Source: Aquamicrobium aerolatum DSM 21857 (GTDB lineage Bacteria; Pseudomonadota; Alphaproteobacteria; Rhizobiales; Rhizobiaceae). From it: a DNA stretch of 54,107 nucleotides. The stretch spans positions 1-54,107 of the forward strand of contig NZ_FORF01000019.1 of assembly GCF_900113935.1 (NCBI RefSeq). The letters are read 5' to 3'. Below the pieces are notes generated by a model. That model saw nothing but the letters and a program-made list of their open reading frames with translations, made no database searches and was not told the DNA's origin. Numbering within the stretch: position 1 is the first letter of the stretch; each line of letters opens with the position of its first letter. This document shows, in pieces, positions 42,966-52,356 of this stretch. Both the position numbers and the translations under genes were made by a program.

Positions 42966-43517
42966 ACCGTCCAAGTGCCATGCTACGCGTGTCACCATCC
43001 GCCCGCGTGGAGTTGCGCAGCGGCAGGATGTGATCCTGACTGATTGCGTCCGCGGATATGGTTGCGCATCACCGGCTCCGGGGAGCTTGTCCATCCTGTG
43101 CAGCAACGCATCGCTGATTACCCGCCGCCGCTCGATGCGTATTACATCTCCTCTGAGTTCATGCCGAACCACGACGTTCGAGCGGAGCCAAGCTATCCGG
43201 CACGGCGCATCTGCGCCATTAGCTTCTGCCGGGAGACCTTCGGCGGGCGTTTGTAGCCAAGACATTTGCGCGGCATTCGCACGCCATGTCATTGGCCGTG
43301 ACGCAATAGTAGCCGTCGATATCCGGCATCTCCGGATCAACAAAGGTGTGGCGTTTGATCTCACGAAAAATCGTCGAGCGATCCTGCGGCGTTCATCCAT
43401 GTCGATCTGGGGGTAGGTGCGTGTTACCAGCCCTGCTACGGGGTGATATCGCATGACATCATAATTGCGCTACTTTAAGTATGCCAACGCTGAGGGACAC
43501 CGGCGTTGCCGTTAGGG
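42966..43517. other. Region of decayed sequence after fic
   Basis: About 550 bases with no intact gene. On the minus strand near 43190-43275 a frame reads MPRKCLGYKRPPKVSRQKLM, reminiscent of the C-terminus of IS30-like transposases (PRKCLGY). The rest is unreadable. Large minus-strand frames here overlap the end of fic and look like shadows. Confidence 0.35.
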
Positions 43518-43676
43518 TTATAGTCGCGGATAATCAGCCCACACTCCAGCTTGGCGAGACGCCGGCGCGACCTCTGCTTCCAGGAGAGCTTCCTGCGCGG
43601 CTTCGACCACCAGCTCTTCAAGGTTCTGCTCCAGCCGGCCAAACTTCGTGTGGCCCCTACCGATAATGTAGGTTTC
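43518..43676 (-). pseudogene. Thiolase N-terminal fragment
   Basis: The fragment reads ETYIIGRGHTKFGRLEQNLEELVVEAAQEALLEAEVAP. This matches the first 40 residues of acetyl-CoA acetyltransferases of the thiolase/SCP-x type, which start YIIGVGMTRFGK and continue LAAEAALAAL. The active-site Cys and everything after it are missing. It is on the same strand as the acyl-CoA ligase operon further right, so it may be what remains of that operon's distal end. Confidence 0.65.
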
Positions 43677-43743
43677 AGATTGCAAGATAGGCTCCTCTTC
43701 TGCCTGAATATTCCAAAAATCACTGGAAACAGGCAATACGAGC

Positions 43744-43779
43744 AACTACGTATGTATCTACGTACAAACTACGTATGTA
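43744..43779. repeat. Direct repeat AACTACGTATGTA
   Basis: Two exact 13-base copies (43744-43756 and 43767-43779) 23 bases apart, each containing the palindrome TACGTA, with a third ACGTA between them. They lie 38-73 bases upstream of the PAS-LuxR start and could be its operator or the -35 region control site. Confidence 0.55.
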
Positions 43780-43816
43780 GCTTGAACCGACATGCCGTCC
43801 CGAGCGTGAGAACAAG

Positions 43817-44389
43817 ATGATCGAAGTCGCCAATATGACCGAGCAGGATCTTAATGCATTCGGCTTCCGTAATGCGCCAGCCGGCATCATCGTTCTGGCA
43901 AACAGGAGTATCGTTTCCGCCAATGCCGAGATCGAGCATATCTTTGGCTGGTCGCGCATCGACCTCGAAGGCCAGTCGATCCGGGTGCTTTACCCGTACA
44001 GCGTCGATTTCGAGAAAGTCGGAACCCGCTGGCAGCGCTGGTTGCAGAAGCCGGACAGTTACGAGGACGAACGTTTCATGCAGCGCCGCAACGGTGAAAT
44101 CATCTGGGTGCGGGCGCGCGGACGCACTCTAACGCCAGAAGATCCGTTTCAACTCACGGTATGGACGCTTGAGCACTTGCAGGACCGCGCCCCTGCCGAG
44201 GCCTCTTTGACCTTGCGCCAGCGCGAAGTCGCGCGCGGCATGGTCAATGGTTACACCAGTAAGGAGATCGGGCTGGCGATGGGCATTTCACCCCGCACGG
44301 TGGAAGTGCACCGACGCACGATCAAGCAGAAGCTCGGCGTGCACAAGCCTGCCGAGCTCGCAGCCAAATTGCTGGGCGCATCGTCTTGA
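43817..44389 (+). CDS. PAS-LuxR transcriptional regulator
   Basis: A 190-residue one-component regulator. An N-terminal PAS domain (AFGFRNAPAGIIVLANRSIVSANAEIEHIFGWSRIDLEGQSIRVLYP, about residues 14-120) ends before a LuxR helix-turn-helix: LTLRQREVARGMVNGYTSKEIGLAMGISPRTVEVHRRTIKQKLGVHKPAEL. No receiver domain, so the PAS probably senses ligand, redox or light directly. ATG 43817 is used; ATG 43835 is a possible alternative. It lies between a thiolase fragment and the acyl-CoA ligase, and may control that operon; this is inference. Confidence 0.88.
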   Translation: MIEVANMTEQDLNAFGFRNAPAGIIVLANRSIVSANAEIEHIFGWSRIDLEGQSIRVLYPYSVDFEKVGTRWQRWLQKPDSYEDERFMQRRNGEIIWVRARGRTLTPEDPFQLTVWTLEHLQDRAPAEASLTLRQREVARGMVNGYTSKEIGLAMGISPRTVEVHRRTIKQKLGVHKPAELAAKLLGASS

Positions 44390-44674
44390 GGGCAATTCGA
44401 AGAAAATAGCTAGGGTGGGGACTAATTCACGATGCCATGAGCGCGCAGACGAGTCGCGGGGTTGGACGGACGGCCTACAGCAAAGGGATTTCGATCTTGT
44501 ATCCTCCACGTTTCCGGGTGCCAGGACGATAGCGTCCAGTTGCCGCGAGCGTGGGCCAAAAATACTCGCTTATCCTCTGCCACGCGACGTGATCGTCTCT
44601 TGCGGCTTTTCCTTATGGGCCTTGTGCAAAAGGATTTGCCTTGCCCCAGCAAGACATGCAGTCGCGGGTCTGCA
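44390..44674. other. Gap without a recognisable gene
   Basis: About 285 bases. A minus-strand frame continues from the vapC scar but shows no known family. Nothing else is supported. Confidence 0.4.
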
Positions 44675-44745
44675 GGAGTATAAGTCAGACGGTCCAGTCT
44701 TCGACACGCAGGACTGGAGATTATTCTTGATCCTCGGTGATGTCG
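44675..44745 (-). pseudogene. vapBC scar (3' end of vapC)
   Basis: The minus strand of 44675-44711 matches 36 of 37 bases of 32776-32812, covering the last codons of vapC (LRVEDWTV, stop) and the bases beyond. Upstream on the same strand a GTGGCGACATCA word also occurs near the 3' end of vapB. The intervening PIN domain is missing. It is a deleted second copy in the opposite orientation; the vapB part is tentative. Confidence 0.6.
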
Positions 44746-44870
44746 CCACTGAACGCTATACGGTCGACGCACCCGACTTTACATAGAAACATCTTGCCGT
44801 GCAGGATCCGCGGAACACGTCATATGTCTGCGGCATCGCTCTGCGTCGAGGCTTTGCCGAACTGCTTGAG

Positions 44871-46679
44871 TCATGCTGCGTACAAACCCGCGATCTCGCT
44901 TGCATATTTCTTTTCTATATTGGAACGCCGTACCTTCATGGTTGCAGTCACCTCATCGTCGTCATGGTCCAGCTCCTTGGTCAGAAGATGGAATCTGCGG
45001 ATGTGTGAGACTTGTGCCAATTGCGCGTTGGCTTCCGCGATCTCGCGCTCGATCAGAGCGCGTGTCGCCGGATTTTCGGCAAGGTTGCGGAAGTTGGTAT
45101 AGGCGATGCGATTTTCTTCTGCCCACGTACCCACAGTTTCGTAGTCGATCTGAATCAGCGCCGAGACATATTTGCGCGCTTCGCCGATCACGATGCATTC
45201 CTTGACATAGGGGCTGCCCTTGATTGTGTTCTCGATCTCGGACGGGCTCAGATTCTTGCCTCCCGCAGTAATCATGATGTCTTTCAGCCGGTCCACGATA
45301 CGGAACTGACCGTCGCTAACCGTCACGACATCGCCCGTATGCAGCCAGCCATCGCGCAGCGTTGACGCAGTGGCTTCGTCATTCTTGTAGTATCCCTTGA
45401 ATACTGTGTCGCCACGCAGGATCAATTCGCCGTCATCGCCGACCTTCGCCTCGACATTGACCACGGGCTCACCAACGCTGCCGGGATCGAGCCGGACAAG
45501 CTTTTGACCCAGCGCCACGCCGCTCGTTTCCGTCGCGCCGTAAACCTCGACGAGCGGTACACCGATGGTGCGGAAAAAGCGCACGATGCGCGGCGGGATC
45601 GGCGCAGCGCCGGTCATCGCGACCTGGGTGCGGCGCAGGCCGATGTAATTCTGTACGGCGCGGAAAACCAAGAGATAGGCCAGCGCAAAACGCAGCTTCT
45701 GTCCGGCAGTCCGCTTGTGGCTTGGCGTCTCGGCAAAAGGCTCGCAGGAGCGATAAGCCCATTCAAACAATCGTCGTCTTGGGCCACCCGTTTCCATCAT
45801 CCGGATATGGATCGAGGAGTGGAGTTTTTCCCAGATCCGCGGCACCCCCAGGAACATCGAGGGCGCGACCTCACGCAAATCTTCCTGCACTGTACGGATC
45901 GACTCGCCGAAATTGATCTGCGAGCCAAGATAGATCGGCGCCATCAGCGTCGTCATCTGCTCGGCGACATGGCACAGCGGCAGATAAGAGAGGTGCGTGG
46001 AATGTTCGTTCAGGCCGAGCATTTCGACGATCGCAATCGCCTGGGCGCGGATATTCCCGTAGCTCAGGATCGCACCCTTGGGCTTGCCGGTGGAGCCGGA
46101 CGTATAGATCATCAGCGCCATGTCCGACAGGCTCTGGCCTGCCAGTGTCTCCTCTACCAGATCGCGATGTTGCGCCCGGTGTGCTGTGCCGGCTTCTTCA
46201 AGCGCCGCAAATGACATCACCAGATCATCGGGATAAGCGCGCATCCCCTTGGTTTCGACGACGATGATGCGGCGCAGCATCGGCAACTGCGCGCGCACCT
46301 CCATCACCTTGTCGACCTGCTCCTGGTCCTCGCAGACGATCACTTCCGTGTCGGAATGCTCAAGCACATAGGCGACTTCGGGTGCAGGACTGGTCGGATA
46401 GACGCCGATCGTCACCGCGCCGACGAGGCCTGCACCGAGTTGCGCCAGAACCCATTCAACACGGTTTTCGGACAGCACCGCGACATGGCCGCCTTCGCCA
46501 AGCCCGATGGCGCGATAGCCATGGCCGACAGCGGCAGCCCGCGTGAAATAGTCTTGCCAGCTGACCGGGTTCCAGATACCGAAATCCTTTTGCCGGACAG
46601 CCGTGCGATCAGGCGTACGGGCTGCATGCTCGCGCAGCATCTGCGGCAGCGTCAGGTCGGGGAATACAGGCACAGTCAT
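44871..46679 (-). CDS. AMP-forming long-chain acyl-CoA synthetase-like ligase
   Basis: A 602-residue adenylate-forming enzyme that activates a carboxylic acid with ATP and CoA. Motifs are MIYTSGSTGKPKGAILSYGN (P-loop), VEVYGATETSGVALGQ, and the C-terminal hinge GWLHTGDVVTV, FRIVDRLKDIMITAGGKNLSPSEIEN. The length and N-terminal ARTPDRTAVRQKDFGIW fit the long-chain branch, but these enzymes also take aromatic and branched acids. It follows livF by 8 bases, so an acid imported by the ABC system is probably activated here. ATG 46679 ends next to the livF stop region. Confidence 0.9.
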   Translation of the reverse strand: MTVPVFPDLTLPQMLREHAARTPDRTAVRQKDFGIWNPVSWQDYFTRAAAVGHGYRAIGLGEGGHVAVLSENRVEWVLAQLGAGLVGAVTIGVYPTSPAPEVAYVLEHSDTEVIVCEDQEQVDKVMEVRAQLPMLRRIIVVETKGMRAYPDDLVMSFAALEEAGTAHRAQHRDLVEETLAGQSLSDMALMIYTSGSTGKPKGAILSYGNIRAQAIAIVEMLGLNEHSTHLSYLPLCHVAEQMTTLMAPIYLGSQINFGESIRTVQEDLREVAPSMFLGVPRIWEKLHSSIHIRMMETGGPRRRLFEWAYRSCEPFAETPSHKRTAGQKLRFALAYLLVFRAVQNYIGLRRTQVAMTGAAPIPPRIVRFFRTIGVPLVEVYGATETSGVALGQKLVRLDPGSVGEPVVNVEAKVGDDGELILRGDTVFKGYYKNDEATASTLRDGWLHTGDVVTVSDGQFRIVDRLKDIMITAGGKNLSPSEIENTIKGSPYVKECIVIGEARKYVSALIQIDYETVGTWAEENRIAYTNFRNLAENPATRALIEREIAEANAQLAQVSHIRRFHLLTKELDHDDDEVTATMKVRRSNIEKKYASEIAGLYAA

Positions 46680-46687
46680 CTTATACC

Positions 46688-47497
46688 TCAGGAAAGCCAG
46701 CGCTTGCGGCGCTTGTAGTGCTTGATGTCGCGGTAGCTTTTTGCGCCCTCCGCGCCGCTCATGCCGAGATAGAATTCGCGCACATCCTCGTCCTTGATGA
46801 GACGCTCGGTGGGGCCATCGAGGACGATCTTGCCGGTCTCCATGATGTAGCCGTAATGCGACACGGCGAATGCGACGGCGGCATTTTGCTCGACCAGCAA
46901 CATCGACACGCCCGTCTCTCGATTGATGCGTGCTATGATGGTGAAGATTTCTTCGACCAGAAGTGGCGACAAGCCAAGGGACGGCTCATCGAGCAGGATC
47001 AGTTTGGGCTGCGCGATCAGGGCGCGGCCGATCGCCAGCATCTGCTGCTCACCCCCCGACAAATAGCCGGCACGCGAATGTCGGCGCTCATACAAGCGTG
47101 GAAAATAGCCATAGACGAGATCGAAAGGGGTTGGCTTCACCCCACGACCTGACAAGGCGAAGGTCGCGGCAGTGAGGTTTTCCTCCACCGTCAGATCCTC
47201 GAAGATGCGGCGGCCTTCCATCACATGGAACATTCCGCGCCGCACCAGCCCGTGCGGCGTTTCGGCCAGCAACGGCTTGCCGTCGAAAGTGATGGAGCCG
47301 GACGTGACGGCCCCGTCTTCCAACGCCAGCAGATTGGAAATGGCTTTCAGCGTGGTCGATTTGCCCGCGCCGTTCGACCCGAGGAGCGTGGCGACCTTGC
47401 CACGCTCAACGGAAAGCGAAAGGCCACGGAGCACCTGGATCGTCTTGTTGTAGACGACCTCGATGTTCTCGATCGAAAGGATGGTGTCCGCAGCCAA
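46688..47497 (-). CDS. livF: Branched-chain-type ABC transporter ATP-binding protein LivF
   Basis: A 269-residue ATPase of the LivF group. Walker A is GSNGAGKSTT, the signature is LSGGEQQMLAIGRAL and Walker B is LILLDEPSLGLSP. It has a C-terminal extension, YRDIKHYKRRKRWLS, often seen when LivF is next to an acyl-CoA ligase. It begins 5 bases after the binding-protein stop. Partner of LivG. Confidence 0.92.
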   Translation of the reverse strand: MAADTILSIENIEVVYNKTIQVLRGLSLSVERGKVATLLGSNGAGKSTTLKAISNLLALEDGAVTSGSITFDGKPLLAETPHGLVRRGMFHVMEGRRIFEDLTVEENLTAATFALSGRGVKPTPFDLVYGYFPRLYERRHSRAGYLSGGEQQMLAIGRALIAQPKLILLDEPSLGLSPLLVEEIFTIIARINRETGVSMLLVEQNAAVAFAVSHYGYIMETGKIVLDGPTERLIKDEDVREFYLGMSGAEGAKSYRDIKHYKRRKRWLS

Positions 47498-47502
47498 TTC
47501 GA

Positions 47503-48678
47503 TTACTCCGCCACGCTGATCCAGTCGGAAACGGGCTGCATCTTCTTCTCGCCCGCGTCGTACTGATAGATGCGTCCTACAGGAACGGTGTTGCCGGGAA
47601 CCGAGATCGGCACGCCGATGATGCCCCCCGTATCGAAATCCTTGATCGAGTTCATCGCCGCCTTCATGTTCGTGGACGTCAGTTCCTTGCCCTCGTCCAG
47701 CGTCCGCTTGACGGCCTCGCTCATCAGCATCGCGGTCAGGAATCCCTGCATGTAGCCGGTGGCCTGATAGGTCGGGCGCATCTGGCGGATGCGCTCCAGC
47801 ATCGGAGCCTCTTCCTCGTCATAATAATAGCGGTAGGGCATGACGCCCATGAAGCCGTCGGCCACATCGCCAACGCTTTCCCAGATGCTGGAATCCATCG
47901 ACCAGAACGTGCCCATGAACTTGGTGTCGAGGCCGAGTTGTTTGGCCTGTGTCATGAATTCCGGCAGCGGGGCCAGGATATAGCCGTGGAAGATCGCGTA
48001 GTCTGGCCGTGCACGGCGCAGCTTCAACACTTCCGTCGATACGTCGACTGCGCCCGGCGGCGTGATGATCTGATCGACGACTTCAAGGCCAAGTTCTTTC
48101 GCCCGCGCCGTCGAGGACGCGATCGGGTCGCGGCCAAATTCGGTGTCGGAGTTGACAAAGACGAGTTTGGCGCCCGGCTTTTCCTTGGCGATGTATTCGA
48201 GCAGGATCGAGTACATTTCCGTATAGTCCGGCCCGGCAATGAACTGCGGCGCGAAATTGACCGGGTCGTTGATTTCGGTGGCAAAGGATGCGCCGGCCAT
48301 GATCATGTCGCCGCGGCGTACCAGTTCCGGATTGATCGTGCGCGAGAAGGCGGTCGAGTCGCCGTAATAAAGATGCATGTTCTCGTTTTGGCTGGTGAGC
48401 TTGTTGAACACCGCCACCGACTGGTCGACCTGATAGCCTGTATCCTCATAAGCCAGCCGCAACTTGCGGCCATGGATGCCGCCTTCCTCGTTGATGATCT
48501 TGATGTAGTCCTGGATGCCGGCCTCAATGGCAACGCCGGCGAAGCCGAAGACGCCGGTCAGCGGCAGCGAGCCGCCGATAACGATCTCACCGCTTTCCTG
48601 TGCAAAGGCGGGCACGGCAGTGACCAGCGCCGAAGACGCCGCCAATGCCATGAATGTTCTTTTTGTCATGCCCAACAT
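47503..48678 (-). CDS. livK: Branched-chain-type ABC transporter substrate-binding protein
   Basis: A 391-residue periplasmic family-6 receptor. The Sec signal is MTKRTFMALAASSALVTAVPAFAQ. The mature N-terminus IVIGGSLPLTGVFGFAGVAIEAGIQDYIKIINEEGGIHGRKLRLAYEDTGY is typical of LivK/HmgB-type receptors. ATG 48678 follows GGAGGAG at good spacing; ATG 48669 is also possible. The family binds branched-chain amino acids, amides or aromatic acids. The ligase next door makes a carboxylic acid more likely here. Confidence 0.9.
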   Translation of the reverse strand: MLGMTKRTFMALAASSALVTAVPAFAQESGEIVIGGSLPLTGVFGFAGVAIEAGIQDYIKIINEEGGIHGRKLRLAYEDTGYQVDQSVAVFNKLTSQNENMHLYYGDSTAFSRTINPELVRRGDMIMAGASFATEINDPVNFAPQFIAGPDYTEMYSILLEYIAKEKPGAKLVFVNSDTEFGRDPIASSTARAKELGLEVVDQIITPPGAVDVSTEVLKLRRARPDYAIFHGYILAPLPEFMTQAKQLGLDTKFMGTFWSMDSSIWESVGDVADGFMGVMPYRYYYDEEEAPMLERIRQMRPTYQATGYMQGFLTAMLMSEAVKRTLDEGKELTSTNMKAAMNSIKDFDTGGIIGVPISVPGNTVPVGRIYQYDAGEKKMQPVSDWISVAE

Positions 48679-48701
48679 GTCAAACTCCTCCACGAGTTGG
48701 T

Positions 48702-49745
48702 TCAGTTCCGGAATGGCCAGAGATGGAAGAAACGCCGGATCCTCTGGACGATCTCGGCAAGGCCCTGGGGCTCAAACACCAGGAACAGGATGATCAACGC
48801 ACCGAAGACGACGGTGCGCACTGGCGACAGCAGCGTGCCGGCATTGTCTACGTAAGGCGAAATCGCTTCGACGCCGAAACGCAGAACCTCCGGCACCAGC
48901 GTCATGAATGTCGCTCCGATAATGGCACCGAGGATCGAGCCCATGCCGCCGACGATGACGGCGGCAAGATAGAAGATCGACTCGCCAATGGTGAAACTCT
49001 CCGGCCCGACAGAGCGGAAGAAATAGGCCCACAAACCGCCAGCGATACCGGCGTAAAACGACGAGATCGCAAAGCTGAGCAATTTGTATCTCAGCAAGGG
49101 GATGCCCAGCACCTCGGCGGAGATGTCGCGATCGCGAATGGCGATGAACGCGCGACCAACGCGCGTGCGAAACAAGTTCGCCGCGCCCAGAACCATGAGC
49201 GCAGCAATCGGTGTCAGCACCCAATAGAGCTGGAAATAGGTGGTCAGCTGCACCCCGAAGATGCTTGCGGGCGCGACATTCATGCCCCGCGAGCCGCCAG
49301 TGACCCCATCCCAGTTGAGAAAAATGAACTGCAGGATGATCGACGCGCCAATGGTGGCGATCGCAAGATAAAGCCCTTTCACGCGCAGGCTTGGCAGCCC
49401 CACCAGAATGCCGACCAGCGCAGCGGTGCCCCCGGCGGCAACAAGGTTGAGAATAAAAGGCGTCCCAATGTGGGTTTCCAGCCAGGCGACGGTGTAGGCG
49501 CCGACTGCCATGAACGCGCCCTGGCCGAGACTGACCAGCCCGGTATAGCCGGTCAGAATGTTGAGACCCGTCGCACTGGCGACATTGATCGCCACCAGAC
49601 ATGCCAGATAGAGCCAGTAATTGTTGAGCATGAAGGGAGCGGCGACCATCGCCACCACCAGCACGCCTATCCACGCCCATTGGACATTTGTCTGAAGCAG
49701 CGCTTCATCAGCCCGGTAGGTTTCATTGGCGGTTGCAATACGCAT
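48702..49745 (-). CDS. livM: Branched-chain-type ABC transporter permease LivM
   Basis: A 347-residue permease. The helical core has INVASATGLNILTGYTGLVSLGQGAFMAVGAYTVAWL and the LivM-type LVGLPSLRVKGLYLAIATIGASIILQF, with RTRVGRAFIAIRDRDISAEVLGI in a cytoplasmic loop. Pairs with LivH, whose gene is one base away. Confidence 0.92.
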   Translation of the reverse strand: MRIATANETYRADEALLQTNVQWAWIGVLVVAMVAAPFMLNNYWLYLACLVAINVASATGLNILTGYTGLVSLGQGAFMAVGAYTVAWLETHIGTPFILNLVAAGGTAALVGILVGLPSLRVKGLYLAIATIGASIILQFIFLNWDGVTGGSRGMNVAPASIFGVQLTTYFQLYWVLTPIAALMVLGAANLFRTRVGRAFIAIRDRDISAEVLGIPLLRYKLLSFAISSFYAGIAGGLWAYFFRSVGPESFTIGESIFYLAAVIVGGMGSILGAIIGATFMTLVPEVLRFGVEAISPYVDNAGTLLSPVRTVVFGALIILFLVFEPQGLAEIVQRIRRFFHLWPFRN

Positions 49746-49746
49746 A

Positions 49747-50628
49747 TCAGAGCCGCTCTATTTCTTTGGTGCCGAACAGACCGTATGGACGGATCATCAG
49801 CATCATAATGAGAAGACCGAAGGTGAAGACCAGCTTGTATTCACCGCCGAGATACGTGCCTGTCAGCGCTTCCAGCAGGCCGATGAACAGACCGGCGATG
49901 AGAGCGCCTGCAACCGAGTCGAGGCCGCCGACAATCACCACGACCAGTGCCGACAGGCCGAACGCCCCCATGGTTGGCGAGATGCCGCCAATCGAGCCGA
50001 GCAACACGCCGGCACCTGCCGCCGTGCCGCAACTGATGATCCATGCGAGCGAGAAAACCCCCGGCACATTGATGCCGCAGGAATAGGCGGCCGCCTGGTC
50101 TGTCGCAGTGGCGCGCAACGCCACACCACCACGCCAGAAGCGGAACAATGTCAGGAACAATGCGATCACGACCGCAGCGATGGCAAAGCTGATGGCAATT
50201 TTGCGCGAGACATAGGCTTCCCCGATGAAGACCGGGGCGGTGCCCATGAAGTCGGGCAATGTCCGTGGGTCGGTGCCCCAGACCAACTCGACGATGCCGA
50301 CCAAGACTGAACCAAGGCCCACCGTGACCATGAACACCGAGATCGGGTCTTCACCCAGCATCGGGCGAATGACGCCGCGCTCAACCACCGCGCCAATCGC
50401 CATGCCACCTGCGACCGCCACCGGAATCGCGATCCAGGCCGACAGGCTCATGCCCGCCGCTACGGTGAAAAAGAAATAGCCCCCCATCATCAGGATTTCG
50501 CCGACGGCGAGGTTGATGACGCGGGTCGCCTTGTAAATCAAAACGAAAGCCAGAGCGGTCAGCGCGAGAAGCGCACCGGAACCGAGACCGGCAAGGCAGA
50601 TCTCGAGGAAGAACACAAAATCGCTCAT
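49747..50628 (-). CDS. livH: Branched-chain-type ABC transporter permease LivH
   Basis: A 293-residue permease. The start FFLEICLAGLGSGALLALTALAFVLIYKATRVINLAVGEILMMGGY is diagnostic of LivH. Near the C-terminus, LIAGLFIGLLEALTGTYLGGEYKLVFTFGLLIMMLMIRPYGLFG is also conserved. It overlaps livG by 4 bases. Confidence 0.93.
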   Translation of the reverse strand: MSDFVFFLEICLAGLGSGALLALTALAFVLIYKATRVINLAVGEILMMGGYFFFTVAAGMSLSAWIAIPVAVAGGMAIGAVVERGVIRPMLGEDPISVFMVTVGLGSVLVGIVELVWGTDPRTLPDFMGTAPVFIGEAYVSRKIAISFAIAAVVIALFLTLFRFWRGGVALRATATDQAAAYSCGINVPGVFSLAWIISCGTAAGAGVLLGSIGGISPTMGAFGLSALVVVIVGGLDSVAGALIAGLFIGLLEALTGTYLGGEYKLVFTFGLLIMMLMIRPYGLFGTKEIERL

Positions 50629-51455
50629 GCCATCCCCGCTTCGCCTGCCAGTCGCTTCATCAATGCCGCCGGATCGCCGCTGCCGAGATAGGCCGCCACA
50701 ACCTGCGGGTCCTGCTGCACTTCATGCGGCAGCCCACTGGCGATCACCTGCCCAAAATTGAGCACGACGACATGGTCGGAAATGTCCATCACCATTCCCA
50801 TGTCGTGTTCAACCATGAGGATCGTGGTGCCCCATTCCTCTTTCACGTCGAGGATGAAGCGCGCCATGTCTTCCGTTTCCTCGCGGTTCATGCCTGCTAC
50901 CGGCTCGTCCAAAAGCAGGATGCGCGGCTTCATCGCCAGCGCCCGCGCCAGCTCGACACGCTTCTGCAATCCGTAGGACAAAGCCCCAACCGGCATATGG
51001 CGAATGTGGTTGATCTCGAGAAAGTCGATGATATCGCGCTCGACCTCGGCGCGTAGCTCGACCTCCTCGCGCGCGGCAGGCCCGAAATAGGTCAACGCCT
51101 GCAACAAGTTGGTCTTCATATGCGCATGGCGACCGAGCTTGATATTGTCGAGCACGGTCATGCCGCGAAACAGCGCAATGTTCTGGAACGTGCGGGCAAA
51201 GCCCATCTTGGCACGTTGTGGCGGGTGGAGGCGAGACACATCCTTCCCATCGCACCGGATCGCGCCCTGTTGTGGCTTGTAGAAGCCCGAGATGCAGTTG
51301 AACATCGACGTCTTGCCGGCGCCATTTGGCCCGATCAAAGCGGTGATCGAACCAGGCTCAACCGAAAACGACACATCACTTATGGCCTTCAGGCCGCCGA
51401 AGGACAGCGACAGGCCCTCTACGTCAAGCCGCGCTGGCTTCTCCATATTCGTCAT
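50625..51455 (-). CDS. livG: Branched-chain-type ABC transporter ATP-binding protein LivG
   Basis: A 276-residue ATPase. Walker A is GPNGAGKTS, the signature is LSYGLQKRVELARAL (Tyr replaces the first Gly, as is common in LivG) and Walker B is LLLDEPVAGMN. ATG 51455 is chosen because the family sequence starts immediately after it; a frame to 51557 has no support. First gene of the transport operon, 128 bases after the GntR gene. Confidence 0.92.
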   Translation of the reverse strand: MTNMEKPARLDVEGLSLSFGGLKAISDVSFSVEPGSITALIGPNGAGKTSMFNCISGFYKPQQGAIRCDGKDVSRLHPPQRAKMGFARTFQNIALFRGMTVLDNIKLGRHAHMKTNLLQALTYFGPAAREEVELRAEVERDIIDFLEINHIRHMPVGALSYGLQKRVELARALAMKPRILLLDEPVAGMNREETEDMARFILDVKEEWGTTILMVEHDMGMVMDISDHVVVLNFGQVIASGLPHEVQQDPQVVAAYLGSGDPAALMKRLAGEAGMA

Positions 51456-51583
51456 CGCGCGGCTCCTCCCGTCGCAGGACAATAATACGACCCGACCATG
51501 TTCCTCCCGTGCCTTTTGGCCTTCTCCTGCCCATGCCTGCCTGCCCCTCCCGGCCACGGCGTGCTATGAGAACAATCGTGCAA

Positions 51584-52336
51584 TCATCCCTGCATCCGGG
51601 CACGCGCGACTGGTTCGTCAATGCTGCGGCCGGTGCGCTCAAAACCTCTCTTCCAGTCATTCACGTGCCGCGCCATCCACAAGCGCGCACGGTCGCGGTC
51701 GCGATCCCGGATGGCGTCGATCAGTTCGCGATGGGCATCGACCATGCGGCGCGCGCCCTCCGGCACCATCCGGCAGATCATCTCCGATGTCGGGAAAAAC
51801 AACAGTCCAGCGGGCTCGCGCGCCAGTTGCAGTACGCGATTATGCGATGCGCGCGCGATCAACTCGTGAAATCGCGTATCAAGGTTCGCCAGATTGACCG
51901 GATCGTCAATTGCCGTTTCGGAAGCCTGAAAATTCATTTCCAGGGCGTCGAGGTCGTCGTCATCGGCATGAGCAACCGCACCCTCGATTGCGCCAAGCTC
52001 AAGCACCATACTGGTTTCATAGAGCTCTCGGAATGTCACTTCGCTCATCATCAGCGCGCGACTCATCCGACTTGAAAGTTCGCCATAATGCGGTGTGCAC
52101 ACGAAGAGCTTACGTGCAGCCTCCCGACGCACCAGCCCGCTCTGCTCAAGCACACGGATCCCCTCACGCACTGTCGAGCGGTTCACACCGAACTGACGCA
52201 CAAGCTGTGCCTCGGTGCCGATCTCGTCCCCAGGCTTTAGTCGCCCGGACGTGATCTCGCGTTCAATCGCCTCCGCTACCATTTCATAGGCAGACGCGAC
52301 CTTGAGCGGTTCAAAACGACGCGGTGTTTCGGACAT
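51584..52336 (-). CDS. GntR-family (FadR/FCD) regulator
   Basis: A 250-residue FCD-type regulator. The winged helix-turn-helix is ASAYEMVAEAIEREITSGRLKPGDEIGTEAQLVRQFGVNRSTVREGIRVLEQSGLV. The C-terminal all-helical FCD ligand domain has metal-binding His candidates in LDTRFHELIARASHN and RHVNDWKRG. ATG 52336 lies directly after GGGGAGGAG; ATG 52384 is an alternative. Same direction as the liv operon. A TTTGTCGGACAAA palindrome upstream suits autorepression. Confidence 0.9.
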   Translation of the reverse strand: MSETPRRFEPLKVASAYEMVAEAIEREITSGRLKPGDEIGTEAQLVRQFGVNRSTVREGIRVLEQSGLVRREAARKLFVCTPHYGELSSRMSRALMMSEVTFRELYETSMVLELGAIEGAVAHADDDDLDALEMNFQASETAIDDPVNLANLDTRFHELIARASHNRVLQLAREPAGLLFFPTSEMICRMVPEGARRMVDAHRELIDAIRDRDRDRARLWMARHVNDWKRGFERTGRSIDEPVARARMQG

Positions 52337-52356
52337 CTCCTCCCCGATCTTGCCCG

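Noticed and set aside
42744..43454. Minus-strand hypothetical gene of 236 codons after fic
   Set aside because: It overlaps the 3' end of fic antisense, lacks a start site and shows only a possible transposase tail in a different frame.
48654..49808. Plus-strand open frame of 384 codons across livM
   Set aside because: Antisense shadow of a clear permease; the composition is Arg/His/Gln-rich, as expected from reverse-frame membrane protein DNA.
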